Shown one piece after another: positions 26,501 to 33,298 of a stretch of 64,000 nucleotides of DNA. Source of the stretch: SZAS-79 sp963844255 (GTDB lineage: Bacteria > Pseudomonadota > Gammaproteobacteria > Burkholderiales > SG8-39); contig CAWJNP010000066.1 in the NCBI GenBank assembly GCA_963844255.1, positions 45,960 through 109,959 on the forward strand. Direction: 5' to 3'. The notes beneath the pieces were generated by a model. The model had not been told where the DNA came from, searched no databases, and worked only from the letters and a program-made list of their open reading frames with translations. The first letter of the stretch is position 1. Each line of letters opens with the position of its first letter. Both the position numbers and the translations under genes were made by a program.

Positions 26501-26721
26501 TGCTCGACCTGCGCGATCTGCTGAGCGGCTACACCCCGGGACCTTCGGTTGTAGGCGAGTTTGTCGAACTGGTGGATGCGGGCGGCGGAAACACGCAGGT
26601 AAATGTCGATGCAAACGGCGGCGGAGACAGCTTCGTGTCCCTGGCGCTGCTCAACGGCGTGGCCATGTCGGGCACGTTGCTGGACGACCTGCTGGCCAAC
26701 GGAAACCTGCAGCTGGGCTGA
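20593..26721 (+). CDS. Giant RTX/VCBS-repeat adhesin, type I secretion substrate
   Basis: A 2042-residue secreted repeat protein. Order: a very acidic/basic stretch (~9-40, D/E/R/H only), GGxGxD calcium-binding RTX repeats (~46-118), nine VCBS repeats of ~106 residues (~189-1145), a cadherin-like domain (~1146-1235, EDEVVVMTGAGATDPDAGD), a jelly-roll-like domain (~1236-1440), further Ig-like parts, an alpha/beta domain resembling a glutamine-amidotransferase/ThuA fold (~1655-1895, AVVYSFEH, YDVVIHAGSREDV), then RTX repeats (GTGNDVLAGG) and a C-terminal type I secretion target (ITDFTAGAGGDVLDLRDLL). Probably a biofilm or surface adhesin exported by a type I ABC system, but no such exporter is in the window. 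No N-terminal signal peptide, as expected. Confidence 0.93.
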   Translation: MSDKKSKYGDDDDRDDDREREDDRDRSDSRDHEDDHDNDHVTGTILNGTNGNDALTGTSGNDSIYGGKGNDRISGGAGSDTIDGGAGNDNIDGGSGNDTLIGGAGNDVIDGGSGIDVAVYSGNFSDYKLTLSRDGGHQGACDDDTSAMTVHDKRAGSPDGVDVLKNVEILRFADGEYRNGHFYPSNTPAVIGNPTAAVVTEDLSVSAGSLIATGTISISDANAGEAGFRTTVVGAAGNLGTLVLAANGAYTYAVDNSAVQYLGAGVTKVDSFTVTSLDGTTKVVNFTVNGTNDMAAIGTPTVVAVTEDVSIDGAGRLTATGAISVTDVDASEANFQTAVVGAGANLGTLALAASGAYTYSVSNAAVQSLGAGITKVDSFTIAALDGTSKVLSFTINGTNDSAMIGTPTVSSVTEDLNANGAGNLTATGTISIGDVDSGQANFQTSVTGAPTNLGSLVLASSGAYTYTVANSAVQFLAAGVSRVDTFTVRSLDGTTKVVSFTINGTNDAAEIGAPTSASVTEDTGVGSNLTATGAISISDADAGQAGFLSSVGTIGNLGSLVLASNGAYTYTVANSAVQNLGAGDTKIDSFTVTSLDGTSKVVNFTIHGANDAAVIGAPTVNAVTEDFAADTNGRLSATGTMPVSDADAGQNVFQTSVVAAPGTLGTLAILADGSYTYSVANSAVQYLGAGLSKVESFTVTSLDGSSRTASFTIHGANDAAAIGEPSFSGVIEGVGVSGAGNLSATGTISISDADAGQASFQTSVSDDGSNLGTLVLAADGSYTYSVANAAVEFLGAGEIREERFTVTSLDGTSKEVTFVIEGVDAGAATIGYPTVSTVTEDVDVVAGLLKASGSISISDPDAGEAFFTGDAFGFPGNLGSLTIDVNGNYTYSVANADVQYLGAGATRTEDFIVSSFDGTIQLASFTIQGANDAAAIGLPTFSTLTESVNVVAGLLTVTGTISIGDVDTGEAAFQTLVSDDGTNLGTLTLSSDGSYSYSIDNSEVEYLTPGEIRVESFTIASLDGTTQTVSFTINGASPAVIGTPSVDVVTEDVAVIAGQLTAMGVITISDADVGQNSFQTSVVSAPGNLGTLVLATDGSYTYAVDNTAVQYFGEGATRVEDFTVTAFDGTTQTVSFSIQGANDAPVVIDETRNILEDEVVVMTGAGATDPDAGDTATIISVSGVSFGTADLVDGVLSFRPDANYHGPASFTYTVEDQFGATSMATVSLNIAAVADAPIIPVPANLGFELASFHNWEILGAVGLASSVEVDSGFVSPFDGERMAVLDSSWVEQGDLERFLGLAQGALTGLAGNEYTGTYGAYDPSSGTVFTNVTDGAAMRTSLAVSDGQVVSFDYDFISGDARPYGDFAFVVINGVAQRLAGTFDLDNYASTGWQHFDYIVDLDGDPLLQSSGIVTLGFGVVDTGDIDANGRLLVDNVRYDGSAADGYEDMAILLPIASAVADTDGSESLSLTTISGVPFGATLSAGTDNLDGTWTLTQADLPNLTITPPADYFGTFTLSVAATSTEASNGSQATTIKTFDVTVFPVSDGTGIDADSQVIVPRDSGEVNLNIAAPTGVIGDVLIVSVPGNGTVTTVDGSAVTAGTHVTAAELPGLSFTPGGATFSNSGMAYTWTDGSGTHTNTSSFSLANATGAIRVAVVYSFEHVTTDGADSLPLSQVAAEDISFQLNDSSYFNFNATLVQLNATDNTVDLFNLFSGYDVVIHAGSREDVMTDAYWSALRQYVEADAGGVITAGSFAHTLSTTTLAGNADADFVSPIAPAGAVVASGSDSTFTVVGGHDITYGVGTVQGFGINGTILEGAVQIDVDAVSLAAHPAGGSVIAYTDIAGMGRTVYLGEPYAESEFSGIHTEPVRSGYADQLLEQAVHWAAKGSAETRSVALSGGTGNDVLAGGADNDVLSGNNGNDMLVGAGGSDELTGGNGSDRFYYGPNDVVGGANDTITDFTAGAGGDVLDLRDLLSGYTPGPSVVGEFVELVDAGGGNTQVNVDANGGGDSFVSLALLNGVAMSGTLLDDLLANGNLQLG
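21157..24026 (+). repeat. Nine tandem VCBS repeats (DNA and protein level)
   Basis: Nine consecutive units of ~319 bp inside the adhesin gene. Each follows the order IGxPTxxxVTED, ATGTISISDADAGQ, FQTSV, NLGTLVLA, GAYTYxVxNSAVQYLGAG, FTVTSLDGT and FTIxGANDAA. Unit 4 is a few residues shorter and units 6-9 diverge more (for example QGANDAA and NGASPAV endings). The tandem layout can expand or contract by recombination and is a risk for mis-assembly. Confidence 0.9.
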
Positions 26722-26785
26722 TCGCAGGCCGATTTCTCGCGTTGCTGTTTGGCGCGCCAGGCGCTCCTCGAACTGACGCGAATCT

Positions 26786-27214
26786 TCATGGCAGAAGATG
26801 CGGTAGTTCAGCTACCGGCACAGGCCGTCTCGCCCGTGTCTTGTGGAATTTCACCGGCAGCAGCGGGTCCGGCTTCACGAAATTCTGCGGATTGCTGGGG
26901 CACATGCCGCAGACCGCTTCGGATCGTCTCATGAAGAATTCGACGATCTGCGCATCGGAGCAATCCGGGCCCAGCGGCTGATATTGCAGGTAGGGTTTCC
27001 ACTTCTCCGACAGATCGAATTTCCGGTCCTGCAGCCGCAGATACGCGAGCGGCGCGCATTTCCACAGGTGATCTTCGAACAGCTGGAAGCATTCCTGCCC
27101 GGTCACGCAGTTGTCCCAGCTCGCTTGCGGATCGTTGTCCTCGAACGGCATGCTTTCATCGCCGAAGCCCCGGTAACCTCTGGTCCATTCGTTGAACGAA
27201 TCATCCAGGACCAC
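26786..27214 (-). CDS. Radical SAM protein, 3' part (frameshifted)
   Basis: C-terminal part of the radical SAM protein whose N-terminal part is at 27201-27812. It contains the auxiliary cysteine region (ASWDNCVTGQECFQLFEDHL, WKCAPLAYLRLQ, GPDCSDAQIVEFF, AVCGMCPSNPQ), consistent with a SPASM-like second cluster domain. Reading upstream in this frame gives GLALARTWQRDYGIDVVLDD, which joins well to EKIL of the 5' part if one base near 27262 is dropped. The two parts together make ~340 residues, a normal size. Confidence 0.75.
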   Translation of the reverse strand: MVLDDSFNEWTRGYRGFGDESMPFEDNDPQASWDNCVTGQECFQLFEDHLWKCAPLAYLRLQDRKFDLSEKWKPYLQYQPLGPDCSDAQIVEFFMRRSEAVCGMCPSNPQNFVKPDPLLPVKFHKTRARRPVPVAELPHLLP

Positions 27215-27812
27215 ATCGATCCCGTAGTCCCTTTGCCACGTCCTGGCCAGGGCAAGACCTCGCGAGAATCTTCTCCTGATATTTCGGCGATACCGACCCG
27301 TCGCTGTGGATCGAGATGCACAAGCTCGTGTCCGTGTCCTCCAGCGCCTGCGGAAGCCCCGGATGCAGGTGCAGCAGCAGCCCGTTGGTGACCAACTCGC
27401 GCGCAGTCCTGGGATGCGGCCACATTTCCCCTGTCATGCGGACGATGTCGACCAGCTCGCGGTGCATGCACGGTTCGCCGCCCAGGATGGCAAAGCGCCT
27501 GGGCAGCAGCCGGTTGCTCCACAGGGACATCGACTTCCTCAGGTCGTCCGGCGAAATCGTTCCCGCATGCCGGTGATTGGTGAAATGCAGGCAGCTCTCG
27601 CAGGTCAGGTTGCACTTGTGGGTGATATGGATTTCCAGATGCGGTATCGAAATCCTGGAGCCGTTGCCCGGATACCTCGGATGGTCGCTGATCGCCTGCG
27701 CGACGCGACGGCCCGCGCGCAGGACACGTCCTGCACGCGACGTCCGCCATTCCGGTGGGATCGCTTTCCACGCACGGCGCAGAATCCGCTTCCAGTTCGA
27801 ATCAGACTTCAC
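27201..27812 (-). CDS. Radical SAM protein, 5' part (frameshifted)
   Basis: N-terminal part with the [4Fe-4S]-binding motif in HITHKCNLTCESCLHF (CxxxCxxC) and the strand RFAILGGEPCMHRELVDIVR plus VTNGLLL, the standard radical SAM core. It binds SAM and generates a 5'-deoxyadenosyl radical. The frame leaves the family after QEKILAR, where a one-base insertion near 27262 is inferred. It sits directly downstream of four fucosyltransferase-like genes, suggesting modification of a sugar or surface peptide; the substrate is unknown. Confidence 0.82.
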   Translation of the reverse strand: MKSDSNWKRILRRAWKAIPPEWRTSRAGRVLRAGRRVAQAISDHPRYPGNGSRISIPHLEIHITHKCNLTCESCLHFTNHRHAGTISPDDLRKSMSLWSNRLLPRRFAILGGEPCMHRELVDIVRMTGEMWPHPRTARELVTNGLLLHLHPGLPQALEDTDTSLCISIHSDGSVSPKYQEKILARSCPGQDVAKGLRDRCGPG

Positions 27813-27916
27813 CCGCGATTCACCTTACTTTCCCGTATCAAGGCCACAGACCGCGCTCTGTACAAGTGCTTCAAAATGGACATATGTACTCAGGAGGCAG
27901 GAGCTTTCGCCCTGCA

Positions 27917-28876
27917 CTATTCTGGATTGAGAAGTACAACCGGGATGTCCGGGTTGAAATAGGTCGAAAACAGACTCAGGCAGGAGGTGGTTCTCATCAG
28001 GCGATTGCACCGCGACAGCAACAGGCAGTCCATCACCGCGTCCTCGCCCTTCTTGTGGTTGTTCTCCATCCGCAAATCAATGGGGTTGCCGTCGGTGGAG
28101 CGACGCGTTTCCCAGGAAAGCACCCTGCCGGGGAACGCGTTCTCCATGTAGTCCACGAACGCCTGCTCGTCCGAGGCGACGAACAGCCGGCAATCATCCA
28201 TCCCCATGGCACCGATTGCGGTGCGAACCGCAGCACCGACTTCTTCATAGGGTACGCGGAGAGTCTCAGTCCAGTTGTCGGTGCCCCGGTAGTGAACCCC
28301 GATGACGTGAAAGCCCTCAAAATGGGCACGCACAAAGGTATCGACCTTGCCCCGGATCTGTGGCTTCAGATGAATATATCGGGCCAGGAAACCATGAGCC
28401 CGTGCACGCGGCATGACCAGGCCTCGCAGGCCGAATCGATCATGCTGGCGACGGCTTACCGTTCGTTCGGACGCGCGAGACACGCGCCCGACAAGGACCG
28501 GCTCAAAGAAGTACTCCCACGAATTTCTGCCGTACGCCGGGTCGTAATACAAACCCTGGTCCTCGAAATCGACCCGCACGCCGGCGATGACTCGATCCCA
28601 TCTTTCGAAATGCTCCAGCAAGCCAAGCAGCACGGCGAACTCCGAAAAGAATCCGTCCCTCACGTGGACCATTGTCAGGGTTCGCTTCCGCGCCAGCCCG
28701 GATCTGACGAGGAGCGTCCAGCCGAGAAACGCGAGCAATTCCGGCACGGTGTGGCAGCCGGCCTCCATGAATCCCCATGGCCGGGTTGCGCGCGCGATGG
28801 CGCGCTTCATCCAGTGCCCTCGCAGGGGCGCCGAACCGGGATCTCCGGAGTCGTTCATCCGGATGACTTCTTCCAT
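27917..28876 (-). CDS. Fucosyltransferase-like protein (NodZ/FUT8-type), copy A
   Basis: One of four tandem paralogues. The donor-site signature is VIGVHYRGTDNWTETLRVPY, then LFVASDEQAFVDYMENAFPG, SWETRRSTDGNPIDLRMENN and DCLLLSRCNRLMRT with a closing STYFNPDIPVVLLN. The HxRGTD-type motif and the SDE and S.Y/F.. ending are those of GT23-like alpha-1,6-fucosyltransferases (NodZ, FUT8), so GDP-fucose is the likely donor; the acceptor is unknown. The ATG at 28876 overlaps the previous stop as TGATG. An upstream extension in this frame is out-of-frame sequence of copy B and was discarded. Confidence 0.8.
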   Translation of the reverse strand: MEEVIRMNDSGDPGSAPLRGHWMKRAIARATRPWGFMEAGCHTVPELLAFLGWTLLVRSGLARKRTLTMVHVRDGFFSEFAVLLGLLEHFERWDRVIAGVRVDFEDQGLYYDPAYGRNSWEYFFEPVLVGRVSRASERTVSRRQHDRFGLRGLVMPRARAHGFLARYIHLKPQIRGKVDTFVRAHFEGFHVIGVHYRGTDNWTETLRVPYEEVGAAVRTAIGAMGMDDCRLFVASDEQAFVDYMENAFPGRVLSWETRRSTDGNPIDLRMENNHKKGEDAVMDCLLLSRCNRLMRTTSCLSLFSTYFNPDIPVVLLNPE

Positions 28877-29907
28877 CAGTAGTCCTCGTTCAGTGCGATA
28901 ACCGGGATGTGCGGGTTGAAATAGGTCGAACACAAACTCAGGTTCGATGACGTTCTGACCAGTTGGCTGCATCGCGACAACAACAGGCAATCAATCAGCG
29001 CGTCCTCTCCCTTCTTGAAATTGTTCTCCATGCGGTGATGCGTGGGTGTGCCATCAAGGGAGCGAACGGTCTCCCAGGTCAGCACCCTGCCCGGAAACGC
29101 GTTCTTCATGAAATCCACGAAGGTTTGTTCGTCCGAGGCCACAAACACTCGATATTCATCCGATCCTGCCGCAGCGAGCGCGGCAGTGATCGCGGCACAA
29201 CACGTATCGTAGGGCACGAGAGGGGCCTCGGTTTTCTTGTCCGTTCCCCGGTAGTGAACCCCGACGAGATGAAGGCCTTCGAAATTCGAGCGCACAAAGG
29301 CATCGACCTTGTCCTGGATATGGGGTTTGACGCGGATGTATTTGTCTATGAGATCGAAAGCGCTTCGACGCGGCATGGACACGCCACGAAACCTGAATTG
29401 ATCGCGCTGGGCGAGGTCTATCTTTGCTTCGACCGCCTTCGTCCCGCGTCCGGTATCGATGGGTTGACAGTGATGCTCCCATGAATTCGTGCCGTGTGCC
29501 GGATCGTAATACAGGCCCCGATCCCCGAAATCGACCCGCACCCCGGCGATGACCTTGTTCCATCTTTCGCAATGCTCGAGCAAACCCAGAAGCGCGGTGA
29601 ATTGGCAGTAAAACCCGTCAAGCGGGGCATCGCAACCCATTACGAGGTTCTTCTTTCGCGCCAAGCCCAATCTGACACCGATCGTCCAGACAAGAAACGC
29701 TAGCAGCTGCGGCACGTTGTGGCAGCCGGACTCCCTGAATCCCCAATTCCGGTACACATGGCGAATGATGCGCCTCGTCCACGGCAATTTCGTCGAAATG
29801 GAAGCTTGAATTCCCGGCGACGAATGTTCGTGCGTGCCGGGCATTCCGGCTGCGACCCTCGGATGGACGGGGCTCGCGCGAGGATAGCCAGTTCCGCTCA
29901 CGTGCAT
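28876..29907 (-). CDS. Fucosyltransferase-like protein, copy B
   Basis: The most divergent of the four tandem copies (343 residues). Motifs: LVGVHYRGTDKKTEAPLVPY, VFVASDEQTFVDFMKNAFPG, TWETVRSLDGTPTHHRMENN and DCLLLSRCSQLVRTSSNLSL. The N-terminal ~40 residues (GTGYPRASPVHPRVAAGMPG) have no counterpart in the others; an internal ATG at 29844 is possible. It starts 13 bp after copy C ends and its stop shares a base with the start of copy A. Same inferred activity as the others; different acceptor specificity is plausible. Confidence 0.8.
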   Translation of the reverse strand: MHVSGTGYPRASPVHPRVAAGMPGTHEHSSPGIQASISTKLPWTRRIIRHVYRNWGFRESGCHNVPQLLAFLVWTIGVRLGLARKKNLVMGCDAPLDGFYCQFTALLGLLEHCERWNKVIAGVRVDFGDRGLYYDPAHGTNSWEHHCQPIDTGRGTKAVEAKIDLAQRDQFRFRGVSMPRRSAFDLIDKYIRVKPHIQDKVDAFVRSNFEGLHLVGVHYRGTDKKTEAPLVPYDTCCAAITAALAAAGSDEYRVFVASDEQTFVDFMKNAFPGRVLTWETVRSLDGTPTHHRMENNFKKGEDALIDCLLLSRCSQLVRTSSNLSLCSTYFNPHIPVIALNEDY

Positions 29908-29920
29908 GCCATTTTGCCCA

Positions 29921-30883
29921 TCAGGATTCGTATTCCTGGTTGAGAAGAACGACCGGAATGTACGGATTGAAGTAGGTCGAACATAAACTCAGGTCCGAAG
30001 CCGTTCGGATCAGTTGATGGCATCGCGACAGCAACAGGCAGTCCATGACTGCGTCCTCCCCCTTCTTGTAGTTTTCCTCCATCCTCAAATCAATGGGGCA
30101 GCCGTCGGTCGAGCGACGCGTTTCCCAGGAAATCACCCTGCCGGGAAACGCATCCTCCATGTAATCCACGAACGCCTGCTCGTCCGAGGCGACAAATAAT
30201 CGCCAATCCTCCGTTCCAATGACGCCGATTGCGGTGCGAACCGCCGCGTGAACCTCTTCATAGGGCACACGCGGTGCCTCCCCGCACTTGTCGGTGCCCC
30301 GATAGTGAATCCCGATGACGTGAAAATTGTCGAATTGCGTGCGCACGAAGGTATCGAGTTTGGACTGGATATGCGGTTTGACTTGAACGTATCGACCTAT
30401 GAGATCGAATGCCCGCGCGGGTTGCAGGCGCTCGCCACGCAGCGCGCACCATTCCTGCTGGTCGAAATCCAGGGTTCGTTCCGTCGCCATTGCGTCGCGC
30501 CCGATATCGATGGGTTGAAAGTAGTATTCCCACGAATTCCTGCCGTGCGCGGGGTCGTAATACAAGCCCCGATCCTCGAAATCGACCCGCACCCCTGCCC
30601 ACCCCCCGCCCATCTTTTCGAGATGCGCCAGCAGACCAAGGATCGCGCAGAAATGGGCGTAGAACCCCATTTCGTCGCCAAGGTTTCCGTTCATCACAAT
30701 CATTTGCTTTTTCGCGAGCCTTAGCCTGACAAGAACCGTCCGCGCCCAGAATTCCAAAGCCTGCAAGCGGTCCTTGCAGTGTTCCTGGCGCGGTCCCAGG
30801 CCCCGGCAGATCCTCAGCAGAACGCGTCGCACCAAGTGCCGGAACGCCGCCGCCGAAGAAGGATTGTCGGACCCGCCCGTCAT
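29921..30883 (-). CDS. Fucosyltransferase-like protein, copy C
   Basis: 320 residues, very close to copy D: YFQPIDIGRDAMATERTLDF, VQVKPHIQSKLDTFVRTQFD, VIGIHYRGTDKCGEAPRVPY, FVASDEQAFVDYMEDAFPGR and DCLLLSRCHQLIRTASDLSL. The ATG at 30883 overlaps the copy D stop (TGATG); the frame continues 81 codons upstream, but that stretch is merely an alternative frame of copy D. The N-terminus (LVRRVLLRICRGLGPRQEHC) is a basic helix and not a clear signal, so it is probably cytosolic or membrane-peripheral. Confidence 0.8.
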   Translation of the reverse strand: MTGGSDNPSSAAAFRHLVRRVLLRICRGLGPRQEHCKDRLQALEFWARTVLVRLRLAKKQMIVMNGNLGDEMGFYAHFCAILGLLAHLEKMGGGWAGVRVDFEDRGLYYDPAHGRNSWEYYFQPIDIGRDAMATERTLDFDQQEWCALRGERLQPARAFDLIGRYVQVKPHIQSKLDTFVRTQFDNFHVIGIHYRGTDKCGEAPRVPYEEVHAAVRTAIGVIGTEDWRLFVASDEQAFVDYMEDAFPGRVISWETRRSTDGCPIDLRMEENYKKGEDAVMDCLLLSRCHQLIRTASDLSLCSTYFNPYIPVVLLNQEYES

Positions 30884-31938
30884 CAGGCAATGAATTCCTG
30901 ATTGAGCAGAACGACCGGGATGCACGGATTGAAGTAGGTCGAACACAAGCTCAAATCCGAGGACGTTCTGATCAGTTGGTGGCATCGTGACAGCAGCAGG
31001 CAGTCCATCACCACATCCTCGCCTTCTTTGTAGATGTTCTCCATTCTGTAGTGAATGGGGCTGCCGTCGACCGAACGACGTGTTTCCCATGAAATCACCC
31101 TGCCGGGGAACGCACCCGCCATGCAATCCACAAATCCCTGCTCGTCAGAGGCGACGAACAATCGGAAATCATCCACCGCGACGGTATCGATAGCGGCGCG
31201 TACCGCCGCGTATACCTCCTCATAGGGCACGCGGGGCGCTTCCGTCCACTTGTCGGTGCCCCGGTAGTGAACCCCGATGACGTGAAAGCCCTCGAAATGG
31301 GTGCCCACAAAGGTATCGATCTTGTGCTGGATATGCGGTTTGACCTGAACGTATCGCTCGATGAGTTCAAAAGCCCTTGCGGGTTGCATGCGCTCGCCAC
31401 GCAGGGCGCACCACCGGAGCTGTTCGAAATCCAGCGTTCGTTCGATCGCCACCGGTTCGCGCCGGATATCGATGGGTTGAAAGTAGTATTCCCACGAATT
31501 CGCGCCGCAGGCGGGGTCGAAGTACAAACCCCTGTCCGCGAAATTGACCCGCACCCCGGCAGAGTCTTTTCCGGCCTTTTCGGAATACTCAAGCAGGCCG
31601 AGGATCGCGCAGAAGTGGGCATAGAACCCCATCTCGCCCCCGGCGCTCCCGTTTATCACAAGAAGCCCTTTTTTTGCCAGTCCGAGTCTGACGAGAGCCG
31701 CGCGTGCCCGAAACTCCAGTGCTATCAGGGCATCTGCACAATTTTCCCGGCTCAATCCCAGCGCCCGGCAGATCCGCAGCAGAAGGCGCCGCATCAGGCG
31801 CGCAAGGACATCGCCTGAAACCAGCCTATCTGAACCGGACACCCCGATGAAACGCCTGACGCTCCGTCGCCATGTTTCAGAAGCACGGCCGACATGTCCA
31901 GACTGGACCTTCGCATCCCGGACGATAAAGTACTTCAA
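30883..31938 (-). CDS. Fucosyltransferase-like protein, copy D
   Basis: First gene of the four-copy operon (351 residues). Motifs: YFQPIDIRREPVAIERTLDF, VKPHIQHKIDTFVGTHFEGF, VIGVHYRGTDKWTEAPRVPY, LFVASDEQGFVDCMAGAFPG, SWETRRSVDGSPIHYRMENI and CLLLSRCHQLIRTSSDLSLC. A shorter start near residue 48 (LMRRLLLRICRALG) would align better with copy C, so the exact N-terminus is uncertain. Divergent from the GT-A glycosyltransferase gene. Confidence 0.8.
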   Translation of the reverse strand: MKYFIVRDAKVQSGHVGRASETWRRSVRRFIGVSGSDRLVSGDVLARLMRRLLLRICRALGLSRENCADALIALEFRARAALVRLGLAKKGLLVINGSAGGEMGFYAHFCAILGLLEYSEKAGKDSAGVRVNFADRGLYFDPACGANSWEYYFQPIDIRREPVAIERTLDFEQLRWCALRGERMQPARAFELIERYVQVKPHIQHKIDTFVGTHFEGFHVIGVHYRGTDKWTEAPRVPYEEVYAAVRAAIDTVAVDDFRLFVASDEQGFVDCMAGAFPGRVISWETRRSVDGSPIHYRMENIYKEGEDVVMDCLLLSRCHQLIRTSSDLSLCSTYFNPCIPVVLLNQEFIA

Positions 31939-32256
31939 TGGCCAAATTCTCCGCGCTCCCGAAGTTGCGCTTCAGCAAAAATCATGATCTGGACTTGGGC
32001 CGAAAGCGCCGCTGACTGCGGCAAATTGCGTGCCGCTATTCCCGCGCGGCGAAGGCTCAAGTATATGCCGACAGCCGCAGGTAAGAAAATCGTTGGCGGG
32101 ACCCACGCCACCCTCGGGTGGATCAAGTCGTCCACGGGTCTGGACGCGGAAATCTGTCGATCGCGATTGCATTGACGAGTGCTGCACCAGTACGATGCGC
32201 GATGCGTTTTCGGCCCCGTACGCTCATCCACGCGCTGTGCTGATGCGACCCCATCG
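31939..32256. other. Divergent intergenic region before the glycosyltransferases
   Basis: About 320 bp between the minus-strand fucosyltransferase operon and the plus-strand GT-A gene. Short open frames on both strands lack ribosome sites and family features. The segment 31960-32100 is somewhat AT-richer and should hold the two divergent promoters; no confident hexamers are seen. Confidence 0.45.
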
Positions 32257-33222
32257 ATGATCTCCTTCGTCACTCCCTATTGGTCGGGTCAGGAGATGAT
32301 GCGGATCCATCTCGAATCCATCCGGCGGTTTCATCCGCAGGCGCCGATCCTGGTATCGCGGCGCGGCGGCGGCGCTGAGGAAATGGAAATCTATCGGCGC
32401 GAGTTCGGGGTGACCTACTGGCTGGAGGAACGCGAATTTCCCGACGCCTATATGCGCCTGCTGCAGCGCTGCGAGACCGAATATGTGTGCATCCTCGATC
32501 ACGACACGGTGCTGCTCGCCAGCCTCGATCCCTACCTGAAGGGGCTTGCGGACGGGCGCTACGACATGGTCGGGGTTGAGGAGCGGATCCGCATGCCCGA
32601 CATCATCTGGAAGACGCAGTGGCCGCAGTGGGGCGGTTGGCTGCGATTTGCGCCAGGCTGCACTGCAGCCAATTTCATGCTGTTCAACCTGCGCGCGTTC
32701 AAGAGCCGATGGGGCCTGCGCGGCGTCTTTGGGACGCGTCCCGCCGGAACGCTGCACTATGAATTCGACTACGGCATCGGTCAGAAACTGACGCGCCAGC
32801 GTCTGTTGCGCCCATTCCATGCGCGCAGGTACGGCATGGGCAACCTGCTGGCGGATGAGGGCGTGCCGGTGGCGTGGCACCAGTGGTACGGCTCCTATCG
32901 GACGCGCCTGGATCCCGACCCGGCTGCGCTGCAGGATCCGACCCAGCCTGCCGACAGCGTGGTCTATCCGGTGGTGCAGGCTGGTGAACTTGCCTTCATC
33001 GCTGACTATCCCGATCTCGATTTTTCCGATCTGACGCCCGCCTGGGGGCCGGACATCGATATCGAGACGGAGCGGCTTGCGATCGAACGTGCACGCCCGC
33101 CACGTTGGAGACGAAGCGTCACCGATTTCCAGCAGCGGCTGCAGCGCTGGAAGAGCTACGGCGTGCGGGGATTTTTGTTCCGGGCCTTCTCCAGGCTCGA
33201 CCTGTGGTGGCGCCTGCGCTGA
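32257..33222 (+). CDS. GT-A fold glycosyltransferase
   Basis: A 321-residue glycosyltransferase. The N-terminus ISFVTPYWSGQEMMRIHLES and the metal-binding DxD-like motif in VCILDHDTVLLASL (~74-87) indicate a GT-A nucleotide-sugar enzyme, retaining or inverting unknown. Later segments WGGWLRFAPGCTAANFMLFN and LHYEFDYGIGQKL may form the acceptor site. The ATG at 32257 matches the beginning of homology; upstream in-frame codons lie in the intergenic region. It precedes the TPR glycosyltransferase by 76 bp and likely contributes to the same surface glycan. Confidence 0.8.
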   Translation: MISFVTPYWSGQEMMRIHLESIRRFHPQAPILVSRRGGGAEEMEIYRREFGVTYWLEEREFPDAYMRLLQRCETEYVCILDHDTVLLASLDPYLKGLADGRYDMVGVEERIRMPDIIWKTQWPQWGGWLRFAPGCTAANFMLFNLRAFKSRWGLRGVFGTRPAGTLHYEFDYGIGQKLTRQRLLRPFHARRYGMGNLLADEGVPVAWHQWYGSYRTRLDPDPAALQDPTQPADSVVYPVVQAGELAFIADYPDLDFSDLTPAWGPDIDIETERLAIERARPPRWRRSVTDFQQRLQRWKSYGVRGFLFRAFSRLDLWWRLR

Positions 33223-33298
33223 GCGGCGCGCTTGCCCGCCCAGCTATACTGCGCACGACCTTCGCCCCGCAGCCCGAGCCCACATTCCGGCCCCTCCG

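Noticed and set aside
31894..32175. 93-codon open frame in the divergent gap
   Set aside because: No ribosome site or recognised features, and it overlaps the start of fucosyltransferase copy D.
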